In this document: positions 17,754 through 28,500 of the stretch, piece after piece | How the letters are laid out: each line of letters opens with the position of its first letter | Position numbering within the stretch: the first letter of the stretch is position 1 | Assembly: GCF_009746715.1 (NCBI RefSeq) | Contig: NZ_VRKW01000008.1 | Span: 62,001-126,000, forward strand | Direction: 5' to 3' | Length of the DNA: 64,000 nucleotides | From: Ketobacter sp. MCCC 1A13808 | GTDB taxonomy: Bacteria > Pseudomonadota > Gammaproteobacteria > Pseudomonadales > Ketobacteraceae | The notes under the pieces: model-generated | Databases searched by the model: none | Seen by the model: the letters and a program-made list of their open reading frames with translations, nothing else | What the model was told of the DNA's origin: nothing | Translations under genes and position numbers: made by a program

Positions 17754-19232
17754 ATGGGCTCAGAGGGACTCCATAAACTCAGCGCAACGGTATTGAATCA
17801 AAACCCCGAAGACCAGGCCATTGAATTTGAAAAGCAATGGTATACCTGGGGAGATTTGAGACGGATCGCTGGGATGGTTACGGAGCTGATCGCCGCATGC
17901 GGTGCGGCTCCGGATACCAAAATAGTTTTGGTAGCAAAAAACAGGCCTTCCGCTATCGCGGCTTATCTGGGATTAATGGAAAAACGGTTTACCTTTCGTT
18001 TGGTTTATCCATTTCAGTCTTCCACTTCAATGGCCCGGGAGATTGAGCAAATCAACCCCTCGGTCGTGATTGCAGCGGACGAAACATTTAATAGTGAAAT
18101 AACGAAAGCGCTGAAATCTGCAGGCATCGCCGGGATCGCCTTATCGCAACGGGGCGCAAAACAGGTGCCGGGGCTGGAACGCTCGCTAAACCCGACCACT
18201 GGTTACCCAGCACCCTTCATTGAAATTCATACCAGCGGCACGACAGGTGCGCCCAAGCCGTTTGAATTCGACTACGAAACCATTGCTAAACATATCGTAG
18301 GAGGGCGCAGAACGCCTTCCTCGGAAGGAGATAATCCACGCGCGCTTCCTCCAATTCTGATGTATTTTCCTACTGGCAATATCACTGGGCTTCACGCAAC
18401 CATCGCACCGTTATTGCGGGGACAAAGAGGGGTACTGCTAGACCGTTTCAATATTGAAGGCTGGCATGATCACCTGAAGCGTTATCAGCCGCCCGCGGGA
18501 GGATTACCTCCAGCCGGTGTTCAGATGGTACTGGATGCTAATTTACCGCGTGAAGATTTTGCCTGTTTAAAAATGATTGGCTCGGGGTCAGCACCCCTTG
18601 ATCCGGGTGTTCAGAGTGCGTTTGAAGCTCGCTATGGTGTGCCTATTTTACTGGCCTATGGCGCCACCGAATTTGGAGGCCCGGTCGCCGGTATGTCACC
18701 GGAGGTGTATGCTGAATGGGGCAGCCGTAAAACTGGCAGTGTTGGTAAACCGTATCCAGGCGCACGTTTCAGAGTAATCGATGCCGAAAGCAACGAGGAG
18801 TTGCCGCCGGGCGAGACCGGGATTCTTGAAGTCGTCTCGCCCCGTATGGGTACACACTGGATTCGCACTTCCGATATTGGCTACGTTGATGAGGACGGAT
18901 TTATATTCCTGTGTGGCAGGGCAGACGGCGCCATTATGCGCGGCGGATTTAAAGTATTGCCCGAAACAATCGAAACCGCGCTATTGCTTCACAGTGCGGT
19001 TTCAGCGGCAGGAGTAATTGGAATACCGGATCATCGGCTCGGTCAGGTACCCGCTGCCGCAATCGAGCTGAAGGCCGGGGCAACCACGCCTTCATTTGAA
19101 GAGCTGGAACAGCACTTGCGCGAACATATTGCCGCTACTCACATTCCGGTAAAATGGAAGTTTGTCAGCGAGCTTCCACGTACTGCCTCTTACAAAGTGC
19201 ATCAGCCGACGTTACGCAGTTTATTCGAGTAA
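17754..19232 (+). CDS. AMP-dependent acyl-CoA synthetase
   Basis: This 492-residue ANL-family ligase has the P-loop HTSGTTGAPKP, followed by LLAYGATEFGG, a RTSDIGYVDEDGF motif and GRADGAIMRGGFKVLPE. The region after the P-loop is somewhat divergent (FEFDYETIAKH), which may reflect an unusual acid. It would activate a carboxylic acid to its CoA ester. It follows the SDR by 102 bases and is followed after 44 bases by an RND/MMPL transporter, so uptake or export of the acid and its activation appear to be coupled genetically. Confidence 0.9.
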   Translation: MGSEGLHKLSATVLNQNPEDQAIEFEKQWYTWGDLRRIAGMVTELIAACGAAPDTKIVLVAKNRPSAIAAYLGLMEKRFTFRLVYPFQSSTSMAREIEQINPSVVIAADETFNSEITKALKSAGIAGIALSQRGAKQVPGLERSLNPTTGYPAPFIEIHTSGTTGAPKPFEFDYETIAKHIVGGRRTPSSEGDNPRALPPILMYFPTGNITGLHATIAPLLRGQRGVLLDRFNIEGWHDHLKRYQPPAGGLPPAGVQMVLDANLPREDFACLKMIGSGSAPLDPGVQSAFEARYGVPILLAYGATEFGGPVAGMSPEVYAEWGSRKTGSVGKPYPGARFRVIDAESNEELPPGETGILEVVSPRMGTHWIRTSDIGYVDEDGFIFLCGRADGAIMRGGFKVLPETIETALLLHSAVSAAGVIGIPDHRLGQVPAAAIELKAGATTPSFEELEQHLREHIAATHIPVKWKFVSELPRTASYKVHQPTLRSLFE

Positions 19233-19276
19233 ATATTTTCGTTTTAGCGCTAATAGGGCGCAGGCAGACATTCATA

Positions 19277-21733
19277 ATGAATCCGAAAAAAACAGGTTGG
19301 AAACTAAGAATAGAACATAGCTTTGAGCAGCTGGGGCAAATGCTGGGCAAGCATCCCGGTCGCTGGCTGCTGGGCTGTCTTTTGATCATTGCCGGCATGG
19401 CATCTCAGCTCGGACACCTGAAGCAAGACAGCAGCATAGAAGGCTTTCTGCCCGAAGACTCAAGTGTAGTGAAGTCCTATATAGACTTTAAGGAAATATT
19501 TGGACGTGATGAAACCTTCATCATAACGGTTCAAACGGATGACCCTTACACCCAGACATTTGCAACACAGTTACACGCCTTGCATCAGCAGCTAATGGAT
19601 GAGGTGCCTTACATTAACAGCGTCGACTCTCTCGCCAACGCCCGACATACCTACGGCGCTGATGACACACTGTATGTTGACGATCTGTTGCCCGAGACGC
19701 TGCCGGACGATCCAGCTGAGATACAAAAGTTAAAGGACTACGCCCTCACCAATGAGAATTATCAAAACTTTCTAATCTCTGCAGACTCCCACACTGTGGC
19801 ATTGATAGTGCGTTTGAATTCATTTGCCTATGAAAAAGACAGTAGCGGTGAATTACATCGTAGATATCTTGATGAAGCCGATATGCTGACCGCCTACGAG
19901 AAACTTAACGACATCACCACTCAATACCAGGGGGTTATTTCAGATGAAGTCGATCTCACCGGTGGCATGCCGATTTCGCTGGTATTATCGGAACTGACCA
20001 GACTGGATTTCATTGTCCTATCCGGGTTGGCTAATCTGATTATCGGTATCGTTTTGATGATCATATTTAAACGGGCATCCGGCGTATTCCTGCCTTTATT
20101 GATTATGGCGCTGGGCGTCACGATTACGATGAGTATGATGGCAATACTGGGAACCCCTATTCAGGTCAGTACCTCAATTTTACCAGCGTTTCTGCTCGCG
20201 GTTTGTGTCGGTGACAGCATCCACTTGCTGACCATTTTTTATCGTTATTACGATGATGGTGCGGAAAAAATACAAGCACTGTCAAACGCGATGGGACATA
20301 CCGGCTTGGCAATGTTGTTTACCAGTATTACCACCGCTGCGGGTTTACTGTCGTTCGCCATGTCCGAGCTAACCATGGTTTCTTCCCTAGGCATATATGG
20401 TGCTCTGGGTTCGATTGTGGCATTTGCGCTATCTATCTCGATTTTACCTTGCGTTATCGCTTTGGCACCGGTCAAACGTCGCCCGGTACAGCAGGACGAA
20501 AACGGCGTCATGCTTCGCTTCCTTGGCGGCTGTGCGGATTTTTCTGTTCGGTACGCAAAACCCATCGTGGTAATCGGAGTGGTATTGCTGGCTGGTAGTT
20601 TGTTCATTGCCAGCCAATTGAAATTCAGTCATTACCCTATGGCCTGGCTACCTCAAGACAACCCCTATACCATTGCCATTAAAAAATACGAAGAGCGCAT
20701 GGGTTCAACCAGCAGCATCGAGGTGGTGCTGGATACCGGCAAGGACAGGGGCATTCTTAATCCCGGTTTCCTCAGGGCAATGGACCAGATCCAGAAAGAA
20801 GTAGTGGAATGGGATACAGAAAACTACAAAATTTCAAAGGCGATCGGTATTACCAATATCATCAAAGAAACCAATCGCGCGTTACATGACAACAACGAAG
20901 AGCACTACTCCATTCCCGATGATCCGATGCTCATCAGCCAGGAATTGTTTATGGTGGAAATGGACGAGCCCGATGATCTTTACAACATGGTGGACAAAGA
21001 CTATCGGATTGCGCGCTTGACCATCACTTCTACGTGGTTTGATGGTGTTTATATGCAACCGTTGCTGGACCAACTGCGAACACGGCTGGACACGGCTATG
21101 GCCCCTTATGATGTCTCGATAAGCTACACCGGAGTGGCTCCCATTATGGGGGTCACGTTTGCTAAAATGTTGATATCGACCGCCGAAAGTTATGGCTTGG
21201 CAGCTATCTCTATAACCTTGATGATGGTGCTATTGATCGGTAATGTGAAGCTGGGCCTGTTAAGCATGATACCGTCATTGCTGCCAATCGCTACAGTTCT
21301 GGCTGGCATGCAGTTACTGGGAATGCGCCTGGATATGCTCACCATGCTGATCGGCTCGATTGCCATCGGCCTGACAGTGGACGATAACATTCACTTTATG
21401 CATGGGTTTAGGAAGCTGTATGAAAAAACCGGTGACCCTGCTTACGCCATTAAACACACGCTGATGTCGACCGGTCGGGCAATGCTTATAACTTCCATCG
21501 TACTCAGCCTAGGCTTTATGGTGTATATCACGGCACAGATGACCATTATGGCCAGTTTTGGTGTTATTACAGCGGCGTGTATAGTGCTTGCACTGGTGGC
21601 ATCTTATCTGGTTGCACCCGCACTTATGGTGCTTTCCAATAAAACCATTCACAAGCAGGATGTTGTTTTAGAAGACGGCTTGATAGTCGCGGAACCCATT
21701 CTGACCCAAACGCAAGGAACGGTTAATTCGTAA
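19277..21733 (+). CDS. RND/MMPL-family transporter
   Basis: This protein of about 818 residues has the duplicated RND layout: a membrane segment at about 30-50, a periplasmic domain to about 235, a block of membrane segments, then the same pattern again. The half-repeats show GDSIHLLTIFYRYYDD and VDDNIHFMHGFRKLYE with SITTAAGLLSF and SIVLSLGFM. I chose the ATG at 19277; an upstream in-frame ATG at 19154 lies inside the ligase gene. Members move hydrophobic molecules such as lipids and hopanoids and are related to sterol-sensing transporters. It ends the operon, so transport of the pathway substrate or of a lipid-like intermediate is inferred. Confidence 0.88.
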   Translation: MNPKKTGWKLRIEHSFEQLGQMLGKHPGRWLLGCLLIIAGMASQLGHLKQDSSIEGFLPEDSSVVKSYIDFKEIFGRDETFIITVQTDDPYTQTFATQLHALHQQLMDEVPYINSVDSLANARHTYGADDTLYVDDLLPETLPDDPAEIQKLKDYALTNENYQNFLISADSHTVALIVRLNSFAYEKDSSGELHRRYLDEADMLTAYEKLNDITTQYQGVISDEVDLTGGMPISLVLSELTRLDFIVLSGLANLIIGIVLMIIFKRASGVFLPLLIMALGVTITMSMMAILGTPIQVSTSILPAFLLAVCVGDSIHLLTIFYRYYDDGAEKIQALSNAMGHTGLAMLFTSITTAAGLLSFAMSELTMVSSLGIYGALGSIVAFALSISILPCVIALAPVKRRPVQQDENGVMLRFLGGCADFSVRYAKPIVVIGVVLLAGSLFIASQLKFSHYPMAWLPQDNPYTIAIKKYEERMGSTSSIEVVLDTGKDRGILNPGFLRAMDQIQKEVVEWDTENYKISKAIGITNIIKETNRALHDNNEEHYSIPDDPMLISQELFMVEMDEPDDLYNMVDKDYRIARLTITSTWFDGVYMQPLLDQLRTRLDTAMAPYDVSISYTGVAPIMGVTFAKMLISTAESYGLAAISITLMMVLLIGNVKLGLLSMIPSLLPIATVLAGMQLLGMRLDMLTMLIGSIAIGLTVDDNIHFMHGFRKLYEKTGDPAYAIKHTLMSTGRAMLITSIVLSLGFMVYITAQMTIMASFGVITAACIVLALVASYLVAPALMVLSNKTIHKQDVVLEDGLIVAEPILTQTQGTVNS

Positions 21734-21751
21734 TTGCCGGGCTTTCTTGTA

Positions 21752-21794
21752 GCAAAAAAATACCGGCGACAAACAAATAGTTGTCGCCGGTTTT
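21752..21794. terminator. Rho-independent terminator, probably bidirectional
   Basis: CCGGCGACAA pairs perfectly with TTGTCGCCGG around an 8-base loop, with AAAAAAA before and TTTT after. It separates the RND transporter operon from the convergent Rieske operon. Confidence 0.87.
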
Positions 21795-21852
21795 CACCCC
21801 TTTGACAGTAGCGTTGCGCTACTGCTAAAGAAAACCAGTTGACGCCAATTTC

Positions 21853-22188
21853 CTAAACAGCCACTTCAATCCAGTCGTCTACCACCCGCACTTCATAGGT
21901 AGGGATCGGTTTGGTCGCAGGAAGACAGGTTGCATTTCCCGTTGCCAGATCAAACTGAGCACCATGCAAAGGACAGGTGATTTTGCAATTACGCACCCGT
22001 CCAGCATGAAGAAATTTATCTTGGTGAGAACAGACATTAGAAACGGCATACAGCTTGCCTTTGGTGTGCACCACCAGCACCATACTGCCGTTAATTTTCT
22101 TCGCCCGTTTGGAGCCATCGGGCAGGGCAGCGGTTTCACAAAACCGTGTAAATTCTTTTACCACTTGTTCTTCCGACAAAATTAACAA
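21853..22188 (-). CDS. Rieske [2Fe-2S] ferredoxin
   Basis: This 111-residue protein has the Rieske ligands Cys53-X-His55 and Cys72-X2-His75 (NVCSHQ and TCPLHG) and no membrane segment. Soluble ferredoxins of this kind pass electrons to ring-hydroxylating oxygenases or sit as a subunit in nitrite-reductase-like enzymes. It lies 43 bases downstream of the Rieske oxygenase gene on the same strand and is most likely its electron donor. No matching flavin reductase is in the window. Confidence 0.92.
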   Translation of the reverse strand: MLILSEEQVVKEFTRFCETAALPDGSKRAKKINGSMVLVVHTKGKLYAVSNVCSHQDKFLHAGRVRNCKITCPLHGAQFDLATGNATCLPATKPIPTYEVRVVDDWIEVAV

Positions 22189-22231
22189 CCTTTTATTCTC
22201 GTATTCGGATTCTGTTTTACTCAGTATGGAG

Positions 22232-23623
22232 TTAGCCGTTTACGTATTTCTCTATCACCTGTTCAAAGTGACGTACCCGAATTTCCTGATAATTGCCCAA
22301 CGTGAGGCCTTTTTTCGCACTGGCTTCAATGCCTTCCTGTTCTAACAACAGATTCTCGGTGTCCTGATCTAGAATGGCTCCAAATCCAGGATCCATACCT
22401 TCCGCTTCAGTGAATGACTGATGGTCTTCCAGATGCACGACGCAGGCCGGCTCCGGGCGCTCGCCATCCTTCGGCACAGGGCGCAGAAAGAAAACCTCGT
22501 ACAGACACTTGCGGTGATCGCCTTTCACCGGGCGAAATCGATATACCATGGGTAAGGAGATTCCCGGAAACAGGAACGTGTTCGGGAACAACGTGTATGA
22601 GAAGCAATCCAGTATCTCTGAATCGGAAACGTTACTAAGATCGGAATTGGTGGCTTGCTCGAACATACCGCGCATCATATCCGCCATACGCTGACGAGCC
22701 GTTTCACCGTCTTTTAACTTGCGGTCGGCCCCTGCAAGCACGGAGCTATCGCCTACAGTGAACTGATCCAGTATGTCCTGTTCAGATACACGGCCAGCCA
22801 AATGAGGGCTTACCACGCCCAGTGTCGAAATGAAACGGTCTACGTGATCACCATAGGTATCGTATTGAGAATTCGCATCACCGTTGGACGGTGCAACCTG
22901 GGGATGCGTCTCGATAACATGATAGGCTTCCATAAAGGCTTCGATGGTCAATTTCCAATTCGCCGGTATCACTTTCGAAACGTGTGCGGTGATATATCGA
23001 TCTTCGAGCTTCCATTTCGTTATATGACCCATTGCTTCCGGGCCAATGTATTCCGCCAACGTTGGCGCGTTGTCGTCCATATTGATGAACACAAAACCAC
23101 CCAGTGTTTCGACTTTTGCTTCAGGTAGTTTGAATTCATCTTTATTTACATGCGGGAAGTCCCATTCACAGGTGATTTTTTTGTTGGTGCCATCAATATT
23201 CCATGACCAACCATGGAAAGGGCAGCGAAATTCGCTGGCACAGCCTTCGGTGCCCGATGCACGCAGCTTAGTACCGCGATGCAAGCAAGCGTTGTAGTAC
23301 GCCCTGATGTCGTTTTCAGCCACGCGAGTCACAATAAAAGAGTAGTGCTCCAAATCGTAAACGTAGTAGTCACCGACTTCCGGTATATGTTCTTCTCGAC
23401 AGGCGAATTGCCAGGTTTTTTTCCACAGCGTGTTCAGTTCTTTTTTCGCAAAGGCGGGATCGGTGTAGCGATCCGTTGAGATATCTTCGCTGCCCATGAA
23501 TTGGTAAGACTCCGAACGCACCCAATCCGGAGCGGGCACTCTATCGGCAGAAATGATCTCCTGGGTACTCGGTGCATTGGGACAACGTGCATCACCCTGG
23601 TTGACTTTGATTTTTACGTTCAT
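22232..23623 (-). CDS. Rieske non-haem iron oxygenase, alpha subunit
   Basis: About 463 residues are encoded from the ATG at 23623, which has GGAGAG 8-13 bases upstream; an in-frame ATG ten codons earlier has no such site. The Rieske centre is Cys113-X-His115 and Cys134-X2-His137, and the mononuclear iron site uses His235 and His240 (AYHVIETH) with a later acid. No beta-subunit gene is nearby, so it is probably a homo-oligomer. The family hydroxylates or demethylates rings and side chains. It is encoded between its likely ferredoxin and a metal-dependent hydrolase, which suggests oxidation followed by hydrolysis of the product, an inference. Confidence 0.92.
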   Translation of the reverse strand: MNVKIKVNQGDARCPNAPSTQEIISADRVPAPDWVRSESYQFMGSEDISTDRYTDPAFAKKELNTLWKKTWQFACREEHIPEVGDYYVYDLEHYSFIVTRVAENDIRAYYNACLHRGTKLRASGTEGCASEFRCPFHGWSWNIDGTNKKITCEWDFPHVNKDEFKLPEAKVETLGGFVFINMDDNAPTLAEYIGPEAMGHITKWKLEDRYITAHVSKVIPANWKLTIEAFMEAYHVIETHPQVAPSNGDANSQYDTYGDHVDRFISTLGVVSPHLAGRVSEQDILDQFTVGDSSVLAGADRKLKDGETARQRMADMMRGMFEQATNSDLSNVSDSEILDCFSYTLFPNTFLFPGISLPMVYRFRPVKGDHRKCLYEVFFLRPVPKDGERPEPACVVHLEDHQSFTEAEGMDPGFGAILDQDTENLLLEQEGIEASAKKGLTLGNYQEIRVRHFEQVIEKYVNG

Positions 23624-23658
23624 GGTGCTCTCTCCAAATTCTTTGTAATTCAATAGGC

Positions 23659-24918
23659 TTATTCAGCAGCGACGATATTCTTATGTATTGCGCCGTCTTT
23701 CATAATCAACTTCAGATTTTCAGCATCGACGACAACAGCCGGATCAGCGATCGGATCGCCTTTCACTAACAGTAAGTCCGCCAGATAGCCTTCCTGAATC
23801 AGCCCCAGTTTCTCATCCGTTCCCATGGTCATCATGGCGCCACCGTTCGCTGTGGCACACACCAAAGCTTCGGTCGGACTATAGCCAAAATACTGCACAA
23901 AAAATCCAATATCCCGCGCGTTGGTGCCGTTGTGGCTCCAGGCAAAACCGTAATCGCCACCAATAGTATGTCGAATGCCGCGTTTACGCAGCGCGTTGTG
24001 GGTGTCCTGCGAAGCTTCCAGTAACTTGTCAATTTGCATTGCCTTGGCAATGTCGTTACTCATATAGGGTTCTGCTTCGTATAACAGGGTATGGAACAAG
24101 CTGACGGTGGGCACCACAAACACACGGTCCTTGGCTTCTTCAAATAGGTCGAGCGTTTCTTCGTCGGTGAACTCGCAATGGAAGAGGGCATCTACACCAG
24201 CCTGCAAACAGCGTTTGGCGCCTTCAATCGAACGAACATGGGCATTTACCCTGCGACCAAACGCATGAGCCGTGTCCACGGCCATCTTAATTTCTTCAAA
24301 CGTCATCGGGGTGGTGTAAGCCGGTGTATTGGGATAAAAAGGATCACCGGAAACATCGAGTTTGATATTGTCACAACCTTCACGGCAGGCCAGGCGCACC
24401 GCCTTTCGCATCTCTTCCGGTCCATCCACAATGTGTGAAGGCCCACCGGGACGTGGATCGTGTTGACGGCTTTCGTCACCCATACCACCAGTAACAGAAA
24501 TTTCCAGCGAACCGGCACGAACACGGGGGCCTTTTAATTGCCCGGCATTGATGGCGTTGCGTACGGCCACACCCAATTTCAGTTTTGCCTCCGAGGCACC
24601 CCAGACACTGGTAAAACCCTGGTCCAGCAAGCGTTCTGCAACTCTGGCTGTTAGCAGCGTATGTTCTTCTGGAGAGGGCGTGATCAGATCACCGGTCGAA
24701 GTTACATTATCAAATGACAAATGCCCGTGACCCTCGGTCATACCCGGCATCAAAAACAGGCCATTTGCGTTAATAACTTCGCAACCCTCTGCAGGGATTT
24801 GCGCAGGTGACTGTAGCACCCGCTTAATCCGGTTGCCTTCCACCAGAACGTCTCCTGCATAGGGATCCGTTCCGGTAGCATCGAAGATTCTGGCTCCGCG
24901 AATAAGTAATCTGCTCAT
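23659..24918 (-). CDS. Metal-dependent hydrolase, amidohydrolase superfamily (imidazolonepropionase-like)
   Basis: This 419-residue protein has the HxH motif in EGHGHLSF, a probable carboxylated Lys in DNIKLDVSG, His residues in VNAHVRS and FHCEF, and an Asp near HTIGGDYGFAWSHNG, which together describe a binuclear amidohydrolase. The N-terminal LLIRGARIFDATG and the C-terminal GYLADLLLVKGDP give the small beta domain. Members hydrolyse cyclic amides, lactones or peptides. It is the first gene of the minus-strand unit with the Rieske oxygenase and ferredoxin. It is a different branch from the amidohydrolase-2 protein at 9064. Confidence 0.88.
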   Translation of the reverse strand: MSRLLIRGARIFDATGTDPYAGDVLVEGNRIKRVLQSPAQIPAEGCEVINANGLFLMPGMTEGHGHLSFDNVTSTGDLITPSPEEHTLLTARVAERLLDQGFTSVWGASEAKLKLGVAVRNAINAGQLKGPRVRAGSLEISVTGGMGDESRQHDPRPGGPSHIVDGPEEMRKAVRLACREGCDNIKLDVSGDPFYPNTPAYTTPMTFEEIKMAVDTAHAFGRRVNAHVRSIEGAKRCLQAGVDALFHCEFTDEETLDLFEEAKDRVFVVPTVSLFHTLLYEAEPYMSNDIAKAMQIDKLLEASQDTHNALRKRGIRHTIGGDYGFAWSHNGTNARDIGFFVQYFGYSPTEALVCATANGGAMMTMGTDEKLGLIQEGYLADLLLVKGDPIADPAVVVDAENLKLIMKDGAIHKNIVAAE

Positions 24919-24956
24919 CTTAAGTTGCCTACGCCTCTCTCATTTTTGTTATGCCT

Positions 24957-24992
24957 CCATTATGCCCACCTTACATAATGGTCAAAATGACC
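24957..24992. promoter_or_regulatory. Two overlapping inverted repeats in divergent promoter region
   Basis: CCATTATG and CATAATGG form a perfect 8-bp inverted repeat (9-base gap) at 24957-24981. It runs into GGTCA-AAA-TGACC at 24980-24992. They lie between the divergent metal-dependent hydrolase (minus) and VOC (plus) genes and could be operators. No regulator gene adjoins, so the binding protein is unknown. Confidence 0.4.
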
Positions 24993-25097
24993 TCACGCGC
25001 ATAGCCACTTGACTACTTCTGCACGCCCACTTATCGGCTTTGAGCGAAGCCAGTAGACTCGGCCTGTATAGAGAACAAAAACAAGTGGGAGAGAACA

Positions 25098-25586
25098 ATG
25101 ATAAGAGGAATACACCACGTTGCCGTGCATGTTCACGACATGGAGCGAATGATTCGCTTTTACAAAGATGCATTCGGATTTGAGGTCGTCGGGGAACCTT
25201 TCAGCTGGGAAAAAGACGACTTCGTTGACCGCATTGTGGCGGTGAAAGGCTCGGCTTCCAAGGGCGCAATGCTGCGCGCAGGCAGCTGCTACATGGAGCT
25301 TTTCCAGTACAGCGCCCCGAAACCTAACAATACCAAAGGGTTAGATCCCTTTGATAAAGGCTATACCCACTTTTGTGTCGATGTGACAGATATCGGATTT
25401 GAATTTGAACGCCTGAAAGGTCTCGGCATGACCTTTCCTGAGCCAGAACCGATCAATGTAGGTCACGTCATTACCATTTATGGGCGCGATCCCGAAGGTA
25501 ATCTTATCGAAATCCAGGAAACCATTGATAGTAAATGTGATTTTCCCCTCGATTGCCTCACTCCGATTTCTAAAAAAGCAAAGTAG
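25098..25586 (+). CDS. VOC-superfamily (glyoxalase/epimerase-like) protein
   Basis: This 162-residue protein starts MIRGIHHVAVHVHDMERMIRFY, the first beta-alpha-beta unit of the VOC fold, and repeats it from about residue 88 (GYTHFCVDVTD). His residues and a C-terminal Glu (LIEIQE) would bind a divalent metal. It resembles methylmalonyl-CoA epimerase and glyoxalase-type enzymes. GGGAGAG 6-12 bases upstream of the ATG is a strong ribosome binding site. The large ferredoxin oxidoreductase gene starts 9 bases after its stop, so it may prepare or process a 2-oxoacid or acyl-CoA for that enzyme (inference). Confidence 0.85.
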   Translation: MIRGIHHVAVHVHDMERMIRFYKDAFGFEVVGEPFSWEKDDFVDRIVAVKGSASKGAMLRAGSCYMELFQYSAPKPNNTKGLDPFDKGYTHFCVDVTDIGFEFERLKGLGMTFPEPEPINVGHVITIYGRDPEGNLIEIQETIDSKCDFPLDCLTPISKKAK

Positions 25587-25595
25587 ACCTGTTGA

Positions 25596-28500
25596 ATGAC
25601 AAGCGCTGTAGTTAATTCCGACGATGTAAATAAAAACCCGGTGGCGATCGAATCGCCCGGATCTGACGCCAATAGGGCAGAACAAGGGTCGACCGGCAAA
25701 GTCACGCTGGACGACAAATACGTGCAGGCCACCGGACGCGTTTTTATGAACGCCAACCAGGCTCTTGTGCGTCTACCTCTGGACCAGGCACGCCGGGATA
25801 AAGCGGCTGGATTAAACTCGGCCTGTTACATTTCGGGATACCGAGGTTCTCCGCTCGGGGTGTATGACTCCGCGCTATGGGGTGCTCAGAACCTGCTGGA
25901 TAGCCATAACATCGTTTTTCAACCCGGTTTGAACGAAGAGCTGGCAATCAGCGCAATTCGTGGTACTCAGGAATTGGAATGGTTCGGAGAATCTAAATAC
26001 GACGGCGTATTCGGCCTGTGGTACGGGAAGGGAATCGGCGTTGATCGTGCCTGCGAATCGATGAAGCTGGGCAATCTGGAAGGGGCCTCCGCTACCGGGG
26101 GATTTGTTATCGTGGCGGGTGATGATCACGGCGGCAAGTCCTCTGACAGTGCGCATCAATCCGAAAACACATTGATGGCCGCATTTGTACCAATTTTATA
26201 TCCCGCCACCATCAGTGAGATCATTGAATTCGGCTTGTTTGGGTGGGCAATGTCCCGCTACAGCGGTTGTTATGTGGGATTGAAAACCATTACCGATACA
26301 CTGGATTTATCCGCCTGTGTGGAACTGCCTGATCCGTACAGAACCTACAATACACCCACCGATGTTATTATTCCGCCCGAGGGATTAAATCTGCGTCCTA
26401 ATCTGCCTCCGCTGGTGGAAGAAGCATCGCTAGTCAATTATCGTTTACCGGCCGCTACGGCATTTGCCCGAGCCAATGGAATCGACAAAGTCATCCTCGA
26501 TAGCGAACAGCGCAATTTATCGATTGTCACTGCTGGGAAAGCCTATCTTGATGTACGGCAGGCGCTTGCGGATTTAGATCTGGATGACGACAAATGCCGC
26601 CAACTGGGTATTCGATTGTATAAACCGGGTTTGATCTGGCCCATGGATAAAGTGGGCCTCAATCAGTTTGCCGAAGGCAGTAAAGCGGTGTTGGTAGTCG
26701 AAGAAAAGCGCCCGGTCATGGAGGAGCAAATTGCGCGACACCTTTACAGCGTAAGTTCTCATCTGCGCCCGGCTCTGGCGGGTAAGGACGACCTGCAGGG
26801 CAACGCGTTATTGCCCTCTGTTGGAGAATTAACCGTCGGCAAGGTTCGCGAGGCCATAAAAGTCTTGCTTGATCAACTGGGTGTTGCCGATGCCAATGCC
26901 ATTGCTCGCTATGCTAATTACAACGAGTTGGAAGCCCGCGGAATAACTCTGGGTAGCAACGTGAATCGCCCCGCGTATTTTTGCTCCGGCTGCCCGCACA
27001 ACACCAGCACTAAATTGCCCGAGGGCTCCAAAGCCATGGGCGGGATTGGCTGCCACGGCTTGGCGGCAGTAGTAATGGATCGGGATACCATGCAATTCAT
27101 GCCCATGGGCCATGAAGGCTCACCATGGGTATCAGTGTCGCAATTTGTCGATACCAAGCACATGTTCCAGAATATGGGGGACGGCACCTATTCTCACTCC
27201 GGTGTACTGGGTATCCGCGCAGCAGTGGCTGCAAAGGTAAATATCACTTTTAAAGTGCTGTATAACGATGCCGTTGCCATGACCGGTGGACAACCGGTAG
27301 AGCAACTAATCACACCGGTTGACATGGTAAACCAATTACTTTCGGAAGGCGTGCGCCCGGTTTATCTGGTGTCGGATGAACCGGATCAATACCACCAAAT
27401 CAAGTTGCCTGAAAACGCCCGTGTTTTTCATCGGGATGAACTGGATCGATTGCAAAAAGAGCTACGGGACTCACCCGGCGTCTCTGGCATCGTGTATGAG
27501 CAGACCTGCGCCACTGAAAAACGCCGACGTCGTAAACGTGGCTTGATGACCGACCCGGATAAACGCCTGTTCATTAACCCCGAGGTCTGCGAGGGTTGCG
27601 GAGATTGTTCGGTACAATCCAACTGCATCAGCATTACGCCGTTGGAAACCGAAATGGGACGCAAACGTAAGATCGACCAGTCCACCTGTAACAAAGACTA
27701 CAGCTGCGTAAAAGGATTTTGTCCATCATTCGTGACCGTCGAAGGGGCGAAGATAGCCACTCATATTCATGGTGATGCCAAACGGCTGGATGCGTTACTG
27801 GATTCGCTACCTCAACCCGCTCAGGTTTCCCTGGACCATTCCGGGTTTAATATTCTGGTCGCGGGCATAGGCGGCACCGGCGTACTGACAGTGGGTGCCT
27901 TGCTGGGCATGGCTTCGCATCTGGACGGCAAAGGCTGCACCATCCTCGATTTAACAGGTATGGCGCAAAAGGGTGGGGCGGTAACCAGCCATATCCGCAT
28001 TGGACCAGATCCAAAAGGTATTTTTACCTCGCGCTTGAGCGAGGGCATGACCGATATACTGATTGCCTGCGATATGATTGTCGGCTCCGGTGCTCCGGTG
28101 TTGAAAACCTTGCGACCGGGAACGAGCACCGCCATTCTAAATACAGATGTGGCACCGACAGGCGACTTCCAAAGCAATAAGTACCTGGATTTAGGTGAAG
28201 CCCGGTTGCGCTCATCCATTCACAAAGCCCTGGACGGGGGGCGTTGTTATGATTTGAATGCCAGTAAGCTAGCGACCGATTTAACCGGTGACAGTATTGG
28301 CACGAACATGTTAATGCTCGGCTATGCAATACAAAAAGGGCTGCTGCCATTATCGGTGGAATCCATCCAGCAGGCGATCCGTCTGAACGGGACATTTGTA
28401 GAAGGCAATTTGCGAACGCTGGCGTTAGGACGTCTCGCTGCGCACGATCCGGTCGCATTGGCAAAAGAATTGGACGACACGCCGTCGCTTCCACCGCTGG

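Noticed and set aside
19154-19276. Earlier start for the RND/MMPL transporter
   Set aside because: It would overlap the end of the acyl-CoA ligase gene by 79 bases, while the ATG at 19277 is followed directly by a normal N-terminus of the family.
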